Numbered from the stretch's first letter, positions 14,344 to 27,934 are shown. The stretch is DNA of 64,000 nt from Vanilla planifolia (GCA_023846275.1 CM043869.1:35180737-35244736), one strand, 5' to 3'. Numbers and translations are program-made. Notes: a model not told the origin generated them from the sequence alone.

Positions 14344-17300
14344 ATTACATTATATTGCCTAAACCAATCCTCTATTCTACACATTAATATCTTTATACAA
14401 TTTCTTGGTCATCTTGGTAGGATCATTAATTGACTTTTAAATCTATTCCTATTGATTTAACTCCATTTTTTATTATTGAATCATACTATATAATATACTT
14501 CTATTATATTATAAATCCAATCTTCCTTAGCCTACTAGATTCATTCAATCTATTGTGGTGATGCATTCAAAACATAGTTGTATGGATATGATTTCTTATT
14601 TGTATTTGTATGAGTTTTGTTGACATTACACCTAACTTTATTTTTTATTATTTGATCATGTTCTTTGATATATCTTTGTTGTATTATATGATCCAATTTT
14701 TTCTTCCTGAACTTATTAGAATAATCTGGCTCATATAAGTGATGCAACCATTTACCATAATATTATGCTGATATAATGTTCCTTATCATACCATATGATC
14801 TCATTCTATGTAGTTCACTTATTAATTATTCTATCATATCAATTATTTTCTCTATCATATTGAGCAGTGATCTTCGATTAAGTCACCTTTCTTATATCTA
14901 TCTATATCATATTATATATTTTAATATCATCATATTGTATGATTCTTTTTCATAAACTTATATTTTCTCTAATTAACTTTTTAAAAAAATTATAATTTTA
15001 TAAAATATTTTTTCAATCAAAATAATTATTTCATTACTTTTTATTACTCCTCCCTCCTTAGAGTCAATAATAATTCTTTAGTATTATTTTTTAAATCCCA
15101 TGATTTTGATTTTATTAAAATTGTTTACTCCTACTTTTAAAATGTTGTATTAATGATCAATATTGACAATAGTTGTAATTCTTATGTTTGTTTTTAAGAT
15201 ATGTGAATCTAATGTGGACTAAAATATAATTGTAATACTATTTATACTATTATAGATTGAGATGATAATTTTATGATTAAGATAATTAATATGTATAGGA
15301 GAAATGTTATCCATTTAAATTCTAAAATAGAATTATTTTTTATTCATTTATAGAGTTTAAATGAATATAGTTGAGAGTTGTACTTATTTCTTTTTACTCT
15401 CACTTAATTTGTGATAATACTTTTAATTGATCTATGCACTCTAATATTAAGACCCAATATACTTGGTATTTTTTATATTATTAAATGGAATGTTAGGTGT
15501 TAAAAAACTTTTGACTTTTAAGCTTCCCAAGCCTCAATCATTTTTTGAATCATTTTTTCTTCCTTTTAATATCTAAAATCTAGAGCACAATTGTCTAAAA
15601 TTAATTTTAAAATTTCCTCTCCATTGTACTTTACTGCCACTGCCACTCTTACACTTCATTGACAACAATATTATAGACTGCTTTAATATTTCACCCTACC
15701 AAATTGGACATTATGCAACATGATGGACATTATATTGTAGTAAATTTTACTAGTCTAAAATAATTTCAATAATTCCAAAATTAAGTTTTGCTTATCTTGG
15801 CATTTATAACTCTGGCATATATTAATAATCTACGCTGCACCTAACACGTACACACTTATCAAATTGTTAAAACATTAAGGATTTGCCTTTGGCTAAAGTC
15901 AGTATGACATTTGTACTAACCACTTAACTTTTTTTTTATAAGAGAAAGACCGCATGGCCATCCATAAGATTTGTTATCAGTGACCATCTATCCTTTGATG
16001 ATGTTGACCCCTCTTAGTCATACACTAATTAGATGTATAGTTCTATCTATAAACTTTGTATTATTTTTAGTGACATTATTGTGATCAACATGGTATCCCC
16101 CCATATCGTGCATAGCCATGATTTCAAAACTATGCCACATCCACTTCCAAATGTCTTTGATTTCCATGATTTGTATGAAATAACGTTTGCTCATTAATCG
16201 TTATGCTTCTTTATAGTGTCAATATTATGCCAACATCTCCTATGAAAAATGTATCAAAAAATATTGGTTGCTAATATATTAACCATTGCCACAAAATGAA
16301 ATAAAGATATTAACATCCCCCAACTATCACAATAGTATTATCATAATATTGAAAATAATATTAATAAATGATTGTTAAGTAAAAGACAATTATTTGATAT
16401 TGGTTGTCAATATATTTGCTAATACATGGAAATTACCTCTTTCGAGTGGATTACATCATGTTTTAAGGGGTAGTGATGGTGGTTCAATCATTCCAAAATG
16501 ATATCCTATGTTTTTTATTGTGCCCACAAGCATCATTCCCAAATCTTATACATATTGTAATTCTTCTTCTCTTCTTTCTTTCTTTTTACAAAATATATTA
16601 TAAGATTCATCTTAATGTACGTTATGCTCTTTCTTGATTCAATCTTCAAACAGTCCTTTTACATTGTATTTCCCTACCAATTATTGTATCATATGATTTA
16701 TCTCATCGAACTGTATAACCCCATATATAGCTCATAACTTAATTAGATTGTCTGACTTATTGAAATACTAGATTGCCCATTTATATCATCATATTATATA
16801 GTTGTTTTAAAAGTATTATATGATCCATCACAATTTATTCATCTTATTCTTCTCAAATCATTGTAGTGTATGTTATTTATTAATGTACAATATGATTTTC
16901 TTAAAACTCTTCTCATTTAATGTAATTGTATTATATAGGTGGTATAAAATATAATAAGATCATGTCAATAATATTGTATGTTACTTTTTATCATATTATA
17001 TGATTTTTTCTAGTCTAGGTATTATTTGCTACACATTTGGTATTGTATGATAGACTTATCATATGATGAACTATTATATCATACAATCAAGATGCTATAG
17101 AAGCTATAATTTTAAACTTTTTTATGTTCAACCTAAGTTTTTTTGCAATGCATATTACTTGAAAAAAAAGTAATAAATAACATAAAATAGTAGTACAACA
17201 TAGGTGTTTTTTCTCCTAGAATGTCTAGTTATACTCACCACTTAGGTTGTTTAATTTTTTCTAAATTTTACATCATATATTGTAAATATGATAGAAACTC

Positions 17301-19890
17301 CTTTTTAAGACTTTTCCAACATTATTTTATATCTTTTGTCTTATTCTTTTTAAATTTAAGATTGTAAGTCGTTTGTTCCTCACAAATTCCACTTTAAAAA
17401 TTCAACTACTCTGATATAATTATGTGACATTTACTTTGGTGTCACTCGATCTTTTAAATTATTTTTTTAAACATATGATCTAATAATGAAATCTAAATAT
17501 AGCCACATAGAAGTTGTTGAGAATTTTTGGAACATAAGTATAATTCTAAAATTAAAAAAAAATTTAAAACTCACAATTCATCCCTATATTGTGAGATTCA
17601 TACACTCATTTTCACTTCATGAAGAGATGAAAAATATTATATTTTATAAGCTTGCATATGATTGGAAAGTTGTGGTAAGTAAAGAATTATGAAATAACAT
17701 ACAAATGTTGAGAATAATATAGTAGACTTGAGAAATTTGTAATTTCTGATATATACGATTGACAAAGCAAGTTTATTAAGGAAGTGGATCATTATCACAT
17801 ACATTGGATTGGTAAATTAAATAATTATAATATAACTATGTTTGATTATTAAAATATTTCTTAGGTTAAGATAATTAAAAAATTATACTTGTGATTCTAA
17901 TATATGACATGCTCATGTACATGGATTTTATTAATAAAGCTTTTATATTATAATTTTATGTGTTTTCACATTATTATCAAAACATAAATTTATAAATTAA
18001 CATGATAAGAGAAAAAAGTATGTGTAAACTATTAAGAGATCATAATTATATTATTTGATTTATATTACATGATATGATACCATGATTTGATATATTATAA
18101 TAACAAAAATATATGTTTCCTTCTAACATTTTCTTATTTTGGGTTTGATATCATGGACAATGTTATATTTGTCATTAATATTTTATGCATGATGATTGGG
18201 CATGATCTTAGATCATACTATGATATGGGATAATGCTTGATGATATGATGAGTTAAGCTTATAATATATTAGGGCATTCTAGAGGGTTGTCACTTGTTTT
18301 CACTCAAATATTATAATAACAAGTTGTATAGCCTATGTTAAAGATATTGTTATTAGTTTATTTTTAAATTTGTAGAATAGCGAGATGTGATTTCTATAAA
18401 TATACTAATGATGATATAATATCTATTGATTAATATATATCTGTAAGTAGGGGTTGGCCACTAAAAATCTTATAATAGATATTGATATGGGTATGATATG
18501 ATATTTTAGTAAGAACAATAACTAAAAAAATAAAATTCAAATTATTAAACAAATAATTAATTAAGAAAGATATAAGAATAGAAATAAGAAATAAAAAATA
18601 AAATAAATAAGATTATTTTCTTATTATTATTTTTGCATGATATAGTTTGTTTCTTTTTTATATCATTTATCACTCATGATATTTTATTATTATTTTTGTA
18701 TTTATTATTACATTATATTATTATTTATAATTTATCTATTGAGATTTTTAGAGACTCACTCTTCATATTTGCATAACAGGTTAATAAGGTTGATAATATT
18801 AAAATAATGATTAGATTAGGGTTAAGGAACGAGGTATGTATTAAGTAAATGTATAATATCTATGCTTAATATTGAGACCTATTATTTATATAGGTGGTGC
18901 TCATATTGATGTTTGACGTATCAGTTATCTTTTATATTTGAGAGTGTAATAGATGTTTTTGATCTTATGGATTGGTAGTCTATATATTATATGTACTTAT
19001 TTATAGTGGCTTGTGATTTTGGTATTATTTTTTACTTAAATGTTTTGTAGTTGTTAGATATTATTGAACCTGTATGAGTTATGAAATTATATAGTTATTG
19101 TGAATGCTATATACAAAAAAAATACTTATCATTAAGACTTAGTTTAATTGATTTTTATACTTTGTTAAATTTTGATTTACTTTTGACAATAAATATATTT
19201 GTTATTAAGGTTGTAATCAATTTCATAATCACTTCCTCACCTACATATGGATGGGAGCATGATAGAGAGGATGATGAAAGAAGAAAGGAAGAGGAACTAA
19301 CGAATAACCAACATTAAGGTCTTTAATGACATATAATAGAGTACGATCAATGATAAGGGGTTCAATAGTCATGGAAATTGATAATTAGGAGAAAAGCGAA
19401 GGAGGGTTAAGAGAATGCAAATCATTACTTAGGGATGGAGGAATAATGAAGGGACACATGAGAACATGAAATGGTCCACACTTTTTTATATGATATTTTA
19501 TAATTATTGTTTTAATAATTGTTATGAAATATCTAATTTTATACAAAGGTTGCTGATGTAAGATAGATTTAGACTTCTATTAGGTCTAAATTAGAGGTTA
19601 TAATATTAGAGATGTTTAATAGATTATTAAAAATAATAAATAGATACTATGTACTAATTAGGCCTAGGTGATGTTTGTGATATTTTAGAACTATTCAAAT
19701 ATTAGCATTCCAAAATTATAGCATAAATTATTCAATTGAGTAGGTGGCAACACTTAAATATTAAACATAAAATCTTGCAAAAATATTTTTTGTTATATCT
19801 AATTTTATACATATAAAATAGAGAATTTAAAATAAATTTTAGGTATATTACTTTAATAAAAAAAATAGTAACTCTAACTTTAAATTATTA
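14344..19890. other. AT-rich intergenic DNA, no gene recognised
   Basis: Uniformly AT-rich. The frames at 17486-17692 and 19081-19317 have biased, low-complexity composition and no recognisable domain. Nothing else supportable was seen. Confidence 0.55.
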
Positions 19891-20293
19891 TCTAGAAAAT
19901 ATAAATTATTGAAAGTTTCTCACCTTTTTGACAATGATGTCTTGTAGTTCTATAGGCATTGGCATCTTGTAGCACCAAAGTGGTAAAAGAGTAATGTGGC
20001 GGTGATTTAGATTAGTAGGAAAGCTTGGGTTGTTAGCAAAAATGAGAATTTGTTTGATTACCAGCTCTCTCGGTAGAATGTTTCTCATATTCGATCCTAG
20101 TCTCTCATAAGGGATTTAGTTGTCGACTCTCAAGGTGGAAGATCTTTCTCCTTTGATCTTTGTCTCTCATAAGAGAAGTTAGAATATCTCTTATTAAGAT
20201 TGGGTATACACACTTTGTTCCTGAATGTCAAAGTATACAAACAAAATAAATTTTTATTTGATAATTTTCATCTTCTATAGCATGGTGTGTGTC

Positions 20294-20812
20294 CCTATTT
20301 ATAGAGACTTCAAAGATTCAAAAGTAATTTAAAAAAAATTAAAAAAAACAAAAATAAAGATCTGAAAAATTAATTGAATTAAGCAGTTCTCAAAATAGTA
20401 TGCATTTTGGGAGGTAATAATGGCGAGTGGTAAAATAGTGGGCAACAAAATGACGGGACGAGTAACGTGGAAGAGCTACCGGTCTAATTTTTGGGTAAGT
20501 GCTAGTCAGGCAGAACATAACAGGTTGGCGAGATTGATGGGTTGTTGGGGTAACGGGTCAATGCAGATTGAGCACTAGTCAAAATAGTGTTCTTGGGTCA
20601 ATTTAGGTCATGTGGGCACACATGTAGGCTTGGGCGGCGGTAGCGGCTACTGAAGGTAGTGGTGATGGCAATAGATGGCGATGGAGGGCGACAGACCACA
20701 AAATTAATATAAAGTTTAATTTTAAGTTTTTTTCATGCAATTTTGAACCAAATTTTACACAGGTGGACTTGTGAAACTGATGCGACACTAGCAGATGTGT
20801 GTTTGTGATTTA
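20294..20812 (-). repeat. Decayed LTR-like dispersed repeat, copy 1
   Basis: The reverse complement aligns along nearly its full length with 30784-31332. Shared landmarks in order are a CACACATC-type start, AAAATTTGGTT, AAAACTTAAAATT, CATCACCACTAC, a CCCACATG...GACCTGAATTGACC-type block, GCCAACCT...TGTTCTG, and TTTGAAGTCYCTA. On the minus strand this copy ends at TATAAATAG (plus coordinates 20295-20303), a good TATA box absent from copy 2. The promoter-like motif and dispersed pairing suggest an old LTR, but no target duplication or coding region was found, so the ends are approximate. Confidence 0.65.
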
Positions 20813-20829
20813 TTGTTAGACACTTCTGT

Positions 20830-22530
20830 ATTAGTTATTTATGACAATTATTGTATAAAATTTTTTATAGTGATAATTTTGAATAACCATTGCATGAGAT
20901 GCAAACTTTTAGAATAACTATTTAGAGCAACCATTATTAAACATCCCTAATTTTTTAAAATTATATTTTAAATTTTTCTTAGTTTAGAAAATAGTTTGAT
21001 TATAAGAAATTTATCTTAGTGGCCAAAATTTGGTTAGCGTTACAAGGATTAAACCAATCAAGTTATTTGATTAACTCAACCGAGAAGTGTTTCATCAATC
21101 AGTCTATTTGATATTTAACTCGAATTATCTAGAATTGAGAAAATAAAAAAGTAAGATGAATTAGGAAAATTTTGTTTAAATAGATTTTTTATATAAAAAA
21201 CTATATCATTAATATAAAAAATGGTAGACAATTTGCTTATTATAACAAGATGAACTACATGCTAGAACTTAAACATAATGAACAAATATTTGAATATCTT
21301 TTTAAAAATTTTAAATTAATTAATTTTTAATGAGATTAGCTTGAGATTTTCACATAAGCAAAATTATTTTATTGTTTAATATAATAATTACGATGCGAAT
21401 TCATCTTGTTATTTTCAAATTGCATGTATAAGTAATAAAATAGCTATGCTTTTATAATTAAGAAATCAATAATTATAATATTTTAAGAGTAATAATATTC
21501 ACTTTAACAATTTATCATAACCAACACATAAATTATAACATGATACATATTTTATAGTAAAAAATTGATGTCGATGCATGTGTTGGTCTGAGGCTCATGT
21601 ACTTATGTAGCAATGCGAGGGTACTTGGAAATATCGATTTAGGAAGAGATCTCCAATAATGAGAGAGATGTAGTTATGTATATCATTTAAGTAATAAAAT
21701 AAATGTTGATAACATGAATAAACTTCAAAGAAAATAAACTATAATTATAATAATACAAATAAGATCTATTACTTATGATAAAATATAGAATAAGGGTGTT
21801 GCTATTATAGGAACCCACATTAGAAGCCTAATCTATTGTTATCATGACAGAATATGAAGTGGATAAATAAAGAACTTTTTATCTTATGAATATTACTTTT
21901 CTCTATTTTTCCTCCTCTCTAATAAGAGATTTATTAAGAAGAAGAGTTGACACGTCAATCAAGACATGATGTTTTGATGAGATAAGAGAACTTGATGAGA
22001 CAAAAAGACTATAATGCTCAAATTAAAATGATTGGATAATTAATAAGGTCAAGAGATTAGGTTTTGTGTGAAGTTATAAGAAGTGAGGATTGAGCGATGA
22101 GTTAGACTTGAGAGATGGAGGTGATTTTGATAGGTCTTAGTAGCGAGTTCCTTGAAATCTTGTTTTCGCAAGACAACTAGTTGAACATTTTCTTTGAAAC
22201 AAAGCAAAGTGGGAAAGAAGGCTTTTATCAAAATTGGATAGGCATATGATTGCCCTTAAGAAAGGGAGGAAAGTAAAGGTCAAATAGATTAATTCATGAA
22301 AAAAAAAATTGTTATGATGATGAAAGGATGATTATTTAGATGACAAGTGATTTGAATGTCTCGAAGTCAGAAGGTCAAAGAGGAGAGCAGAACTCCCAAG
22401 TCCCAAGTCTGTCTAGGCGACAATCATGCAGCAAACACAGCAAACATAAGAGAGTAAACACCACTTGAAAGACGAAAACAAAAAGACAAGTCATTAAGCT
22501 AATTAATACCTATGATGCTAAAAGTACATG
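20830..22530. other. AT-rich intergenic DNA, no gene recognised
   Basis: No domain or RNA gene seen. The minus-strand frame at 22049-22231 is short and unrecognised. Confidence 0.55.
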
Positions 22531-22540
22531 AATAATATTG

Positions 22541-22935
22541 CTACGTTACTAGATGGGTCGATCTGCCTGGTACGGAGCTTCGAAAAACCGAATAATTTTT
22601 TATTGATCCGATATCTCGTTTATTGTAGACAATTAAAAAAAATATCCATTCTATTTCTTTTATTGTGCATCTCTCGGGAAACGCTCCGCTCCGGTCTGCT
22701 CCCAGCGTGCTCTTCCCCCGCAAAACCCGCTATTCCTGCCTCGTTACGGCATCACCGATTCCCCCTCTATGTCCGCGCCCTTGCGTGCCGGTCGAGCCTA
22801 CTCCGTAGTGCTTCCCTGTAGCCGTCCCTCCTTCCAGTGCTGAGTCCGCGCTTTTCAACGGCGCACGCGGCGTGCATCGGCCTGTGCTTCAGCCGACGGT
22901 TGCATTGCTCAACTCCTGTTAAGATTTAATGCACC
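22541..22935. other. GC-rich island of unknown origin, possible organellar insertion
   Basis: About 400 bases, much of it near 50-60% GC, lie abruptly in AT-rich DNA. The strongest part is about 22675-22915. The frames crossing it (22528-22821 plus, 22541-22723 minus) have no domain I recognise. The texture, a GC-rich block joined to a short A/T-rich spacer, resembles plant mitochondrial intergenic DNA, so a nuclear mitochondrial insertion is one possibility. I cannot match it to a named mitochondrial gene. A fragment of a GC-rich transposon or a decayed exon are alternatives. Confidence 0.3.
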
Positions 22936-23030
22936 TTCTCCCGATATGCACGACTCTTAGGACAATATTTTACAGGTGGTGATATTTTACTTTATAACAT
23001 ATGTATCTAAAATTAAAGAAAAATGTTAAA

Positions 23031-23036
23031 TTTATT
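23031..23036 (-). terminator. Candidate poly(A) signal of pri-miR164
   Basis: AATAAA on the minus strand, about 200 bases downstream of the hairpin. If used, the primary transcript would be roughly 0.4 kb. Confidence 0.4.
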
Positions 23037-23242
23037 TGAAAACGGATAAAATAAAACCTCAAAACCAAGGAAGAGCAGCAACCTTGGCGCGACAGACTCT
23101 TCCATGGTGAACTGCCTGCATTCATCAAAGCATAGGCATGTCTGTGTGAGTTTGCTAAGAGACAGAGGAGGTACCTGGCTGCTAACGCGGATGAACCCTG
23201 GCGAGAATCTCTGGGAGAGGAAAGTGGAGGAGAGGAGTTCTT

Positions 23243-23263
23243 GGTGGAGAAGGGGAGCACGTG
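23243..23263 (-). ncRNA. miR164*: miR164 star strand (3' arm)
   Basis: Placed by giving the duplex 2-nt 3' overhangs. On the minus strand it begins CACGTGCTCC and ends TTCTCCACC, close to known miR164 star sequences. Confidence 0.85.
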
Positions 23264-23298
23264 CAGAGTTTTCCTTAGTTCTCTGCCTCTTCGAACTC

Positions 23299-23319
23299 TG
23301 CACGTGCCCTGCTTCTCCA
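23299..23319 (-). ncRNA. miR164: Mature miR164 (5' arm)
   Basis: 21 nucleotides on the minus strand, 5' U at 23319 and 3' A at 23299, matching canonical miR164 at every position. The 5' U favours AGO1 loading. Confidence 0.94.
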
Positions 23320-23423
23320 ACAAGAACTGTTCGCCAAGCAGAAATCACGAGGCGACGGCAGCGGAGATAGAAATCAGAAACAGCAGGTCACCTTAGTTCG
23401 AGTAGCAGACGGGAAGCAGCTCC

Positions 23424-23434
23424 TTATATATATA
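23424..23434 (-). promoter_or_regulatory. TATA box of the MIR164 gene
   Basis: On the minus strand TATATATATAAGGAG gives a strong TATA box about 100 bases upstream of the hairpin. A start site near 23395-23400 would leave a leader of about 70 bases before the precursor. Upstream (23440-23800) the composition is GC-balanced, and the minus strand carries GCTGGCCCATGTGG near 23568-23581, which resembles a TGGGCC/TCP-type site. That binding is inferred only. Confidence 0.7.
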
Positions 23435-23439
23435 CAGAT

Positions 23440-24490
23440 CAGAGGATGGAGAGGTAGAGTCCTGCAGTGGGTTTGCTTGCACAGTCATGTGGCAATCGAG
23501 TGCGGAAGGCGAGGGAGGGGTTTCTTCGTCTCTTTTTAATGCGCCTTTCTCTGACCCATAGGACACCACATGGGCCAGCTTGTCGGTCTCCTCTCCCATA
23601 AAAATAAAAATAAAAAGTACCTTCTTCTCCTCCAAAAGAAACCTCTGTTCTCTGGAAAAACTGCTTTTTTTACTCCTCGGTTTGGTAAGAAAGAAACATA
23701 AGATCTGCAGAACGGAGCAGTGGCAGTGTACGTATGTCAGTTCATGAGAACACTCATTTCTCTGCTTTGCGAACAAAAACGAAGGAGAACCATGGTGGCA
23801 CGAGTTGCTTGGGTTGTAATTTAAAGTAATTATTTATCTGCGTTGTTTGAGAAAGATTTGTATTTATCTGTTGCAAATACCGACACTAGTGATCATAGCT
23901 TCTACGATATCGATTATGAGAGCATCGCAAGACAAGAAACGCTTGTCTAGGCCCGATACTAAATCATTGCTTAATCTACAATAATATCTACATCATTTCC
24001 CTAAATATACTAGCAAAGAAACGTGAATTACTGTAACATTAATAGGCAAAGTACCAAGTACGTTATACATTATAACAAATATTTTTAAAAATTAATGCAT
24101 TGAGTTTTCTTGAATACCCAACTTGCGTTTAAATGAAATTTAATTAAATAATCAATTTTTTATTTTTTATTTGTTTAATTTAACAGCAAGATTTGGAAAG
24201 AAATAGAACAACACGAAAGAGCGGAACGTGGTGTGGCCCCGGATTTACATTTTTTATTTTTCTTTTCTCCAAAATTGGAGAGTTATTATTTAATAATGAT
24301 GGTTGGATTCGATTGTAGGGATTTATGAGCATGGTTGCGTGAGACGCAAGCTGTGGGGTAAGAAATATGATGGATGGACGGATGGAATGATAGATGGAGA
24401 GCAACCAATAGACAGATAGGAGTGGGAGAGGAGGTGAGAGAGATAGAGAGAGGGAGGGATAGGGCAGTTTAGAGAGAGAAACAATGAAAA
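23440..24490 (-). promoter_or_regulatory. Upstream region of MIR164
   Basis: This gene-free stretch lies 5' of the MIR164 TATA box when read on the minus strand. 23440-23810 is GC-balanced and probably proximal promoter. 23820-24180 is AT-rich. 24425-24480 is a GA-rich tract on the plus strand (CT-rich in gene sense), a common class of plant promoter repeat. The minus frame at 23393-23776 overlaps the TATA box and is not regarded as coding. Confidence 0.45.
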
Positions 24491-24499
24491 CTTATTAAA

Positions 24500-26184
24500 T
24501 TTATAATCCCTCCAAGTCAGGCTGTGACCTTTACATAAATGACCTGCATTTCAAATTGTATAAAGAAATTTACAAATTTAACAAGGAAAGAAAAAAAAAT
24601 ATGATTTATATGTTATAAGAAAAATATTTGTTTAAGACTGTTTTTGGAACCATTATTGTTGGATATTTTAATGAATAGAAAATATATTTTAAATATTTTT
24701 TAAATTAATATAAATAATTGAGTTTGATAAATATATTATTGATATTTGACTTTTTAGTGAAATAATAATTGAAATTTTTTAATGTTTTTTTGAAAAGATA
24801 AAGTAATATTTTGTTTTTCTCATCGTTCTATATTTTTTTTGATATGTATGTTTTAAAAAATGTTTTTACAAAGACTTTAGGATAGAAAACAAATAACTAA
24901 AAGAGCCTTAGCGCTAACCAAATAAGATTAAATTTTATATAAAAAAAAACTCTTACAATATCTCATTTTTTTCTAAAAAGAAATATTAAAACTTCAAGCT
25001 CATTTAAAGCATCTTTTCACAAGTTTCGTTTTTCACCTACAACCATTGTTCTCTAATTAATCCAAAATATAACAATAGTTGGATCAAGGTATAGTTAAGC
25101 TTTGTACCGCACTATTATCATTGCAAATGTCGAAACAAGCAAGTATGGATTCAAACATAGATCCTTCATATCTGTTTGAATTGGTTTGAGAATATAAAAA
25201 AAAGTGAGGACAAAGAACAAAGTGAAGGCAAATGCACAAGAATTGGCTGTTTGACACAAGAAGAATATTAATTTCAACATTTAAGAAGGGGATAAAAAAG
25301 AAAATGAGAAAATGATAAGAGTTTGTCACAACCACCAAAATATCTCAACAAGTTAAGAAGTCTAGTAGATTCAAAAGGATATTATTCATCCAAGTTACAA
25401 AGCCTTTTTTTGTAGAATATATGAGAACTTTGATTCAGTTAAGAACTTAGAGAAAATAATTGAGGTTAATCTAGAAGTTTTGGTAGATGCATAAATAATG
25501 AAAATTAAGGTTGAACTAATGGCACATAATTTTGATAAATGTTATGCCACCAAAAAGTACAATCTTCGAGAAGAGAGGCTTTTTAAATAAGACCAAGTGA
25601 AAGAGGCCAACTTGGGAGGTGTGAGAGCTCTTGATCAAAGAGTTGATATACTTATAACAAAATAAGCACAAATCTGATTTCTAATACCTTAATTTTCTCT
25701 TGTTGAATTTCCAACAATGACTTTTCTTAGAGGGATCAAACTTACAAGGCGATAAACAAAAGAAAAATGTCATTGCTTAATGAAGAAGTGAAAAGAAACT
25801 ATATTCTCACCATTCATGAAAATAGAACCATCAAGAACAAGAAATGGTGAGCGACAAGCCCTTTTTAGATATTTTGTCAACTTAGAAAAAAACTTAATGC
25901 TATTGAATTTAAATGTATTAGAGGACAACATTATATAATAAAAGGGTATTTATAATAAAAAAATTCTCTTGCAATAATATCATTACTGTCTCAAATAACT
26001 ATTTGCAATAGAAGCTTTCTACAACAAAATCCATCATAGCTAATGTCATTGTCGAAAACTTTAGTGTGCTTTCTTCAAAGACAAGACCAGTGGAAACCAT
26101 GTGCATCAAAAGTTAGCACTCACTCAATTTGGTAGTGCCTAATCGTGTACATGATGATTGTGGTTTGTGTCACTTGTAATGCAT

Positions 26185-26261
<77 letters not shown>

Positions 26262-27929
26262 TAGAGAACATGAATCCTTCATTGCTTTAGCCTACAACAC
26301 ATTTATCATTATCACACCACTAAAAAGCCACCATGCATATCACCATGCACTTAGCTTATCTCTGTACACATAACTATGCCAACTTGAGGCCAATTAATGC
26401 TAAACTTAATGAAAATAAGAGGACATTAAGGATTGAGAATTGCCTCTAAAAAAGTGCTTAAATAGTCTTTATTAGTTTGGGAGGCAAATCATAGTAGCAT
26501 TGCTCTCTTTCATCATTTACATGAGAAGGAAGATGTGGATGTGCTTTTAAACATGAGGGACTATCTACAATGGAAATGCACTTTGCAAAAAGTCCAAGGG
26601 AAAAATTATCACCAAAGAAAAATTGCATTATTGGGAAACTTTCTATAATGAGATTTCTTTGTCAAAGAAACCTCACTTATCCATCATACATAACTTGGTT
26701 AGAAAGTTTTCACCCAAGGCAAAATAAGATTTGTGAAGACCTTTTTTTAATGTACAAATTTATCACAAATCTAAGAACCTCAAACTATTTGGATTACATA
26801 AATTTCTATAACAAATATTTTTTCCTAAAAAAGTTCTTCTTCAAACCTATAAAAATTTCAATATGAGAAAACTTTCTATGATGGAAATGTTCATCATAAA
26901 TATACACTTCAACAAAATTCTTTAAGGTATTTTTTGTGTCAGTATTGGCTTTTGTCAATAACCATGGGTTGGTGATATATGCAACAAAAAAAGGCCAAAA
27001 TCCCACATGATATTTATAATGTCATATGTCATTGTAAACATCCCCTTTCAACTTTGTCATTTTAGCATAATTATCCGTTATCAATCAAATGCCAACTATC
27101 AAGTAATGGTCCATCCCTCCAAATCTTTATAAATAGAGAATCAAATTACATAAAGTTTTTTTGAATAAAACTTTATAGTCCCTAACATTGAGTCATTTCT
27201 ACATGTGTCTACAACAATCAATAACTACATGTGCCTTCTAAGAAACTCATACTCCTTAAGTTGGCCTTATACTTCTTCAACGAAACTCTCTTCATGCATA
27301 TGCAATGTCGTTAGCAATTATTTGGTTATCAAAAAATTAATAATTGTATGTAGTCCATGTTATGGTGGATACCTATAAGTGGAAACTATTTCAAGCTTTA
27401 TGTATAAGCCTGTAGATCTCAAATGGGGAGGAAATACTCTAGGGTCAACAACATGGATCTTGGGAAAGCTATCCCAATAGTTATCTTCTCCACCCTGTGG
27501 GATGTTAGAAGATGCCAAAGATTTTGTGTTTAAAGAATAAGGACTTATTCATGAACAACTTGTTCTCTTATTTCATCTCTCCCTTCTTATGAATGAATCA
27601 CTAATTGTGCCCTAGTGATCCTCGTGACTCTTTCTCCCATTCAAGTTTTAGAATGATCTCTATAAACCCATAAAGTAGTAAAACTCGTTTGTGTTTCCAA
27701 GTAATTATAAGTTTCTCTTTTTTATTTGAGGTTTTAATTAAAAAAATCATTTTATCTTATCTTTTATTATTATACATGTTTTCATTCATCATCATATTAT
27801 TGTTTTTCTAACATCATTTCTCTTTCAGTGAGTGCAAACTTTTCTTTCTTTGAACAAAATATTTGAGAGTTCATTTTATCTTTGTCTTGAGTGCATGTCA
27901 AATTTCATACATAATAATTTTCTAGAATT
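24500..27929. other. AT-rich intergenic DNA, no gene recognised
   Basis: No recognisable domain. Parts of 25300-26110 and 27360-27560 have a faint coding texture with many stops in every frame, suggesting decayed transposon sequence, but I could not assign a family. Confidence 0.5.
26188..26259. repeat. (TA)n microsatellite
   Basis: An uninterrupted run of about 72 bases. The 71-codon frame across it is an artefact of the repeat. Confidence 0.95.
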
Positions 27930-27934
27930 GTTGC
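27930..27934. repeat. Target site duplication GTTGC, left copy
   Basis: Exact match to 29159-29163, abutting the TG end of the solo LTR. Confidence 0.85.

Larger units (their letters stand above)
23236..23328 (-). ncRNA. MIR164: MIR164 precursor hairpin
   Basis: On the minus strand this 93-base segment folds into a long stem-loop. The 5' arm holds a 21-mer that begins TGGAGAAGC and ends GCACGTGCA. It is identical to the canonical plant miR164 as I know it. The 3' arm holds the star strand. The stem starts with 8 pairs (AGTTCTTG with CAAGAACT), has one T/C mismatch, then the miRNA duplex with unpaired bases only opposite miRNA positions 9 and 10 and a G-U pair at position 12. Five more pairs (GAGTT/AACTC) follow, closing a loop of about 23 bases at 23271-23293. 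That meets the usual structural criteria for a plant MIRNA. miR164 directs cleavage of NAC-domain mRNAs (CUC1/CUC2 and NAC1 types) and so shapes organ boundaries, lateral roots and ageing. A TATA box about 100 bases upstream and a poly(A) signal about 200 bases downstream suggest a short independent transcript. The open frames overlapping it are shadows. Confidence 0.94.

Noticed and set aside
23116..23174. Possible 59-base intron in the MIR164 transcript (minus, CCAG/GTACCT to ATGCAG/GCAG)
   Set aside because: It is shorter than normal plant introns and has no support beyond the terminal dinucleotides.
22970..23776. Several 88-127-codon frames on both strands
   Set aside because: They overlap the MIR164 hairpin, its TATA box and promoter, have no recognised domain, and lie on both strands in conflicting frames.
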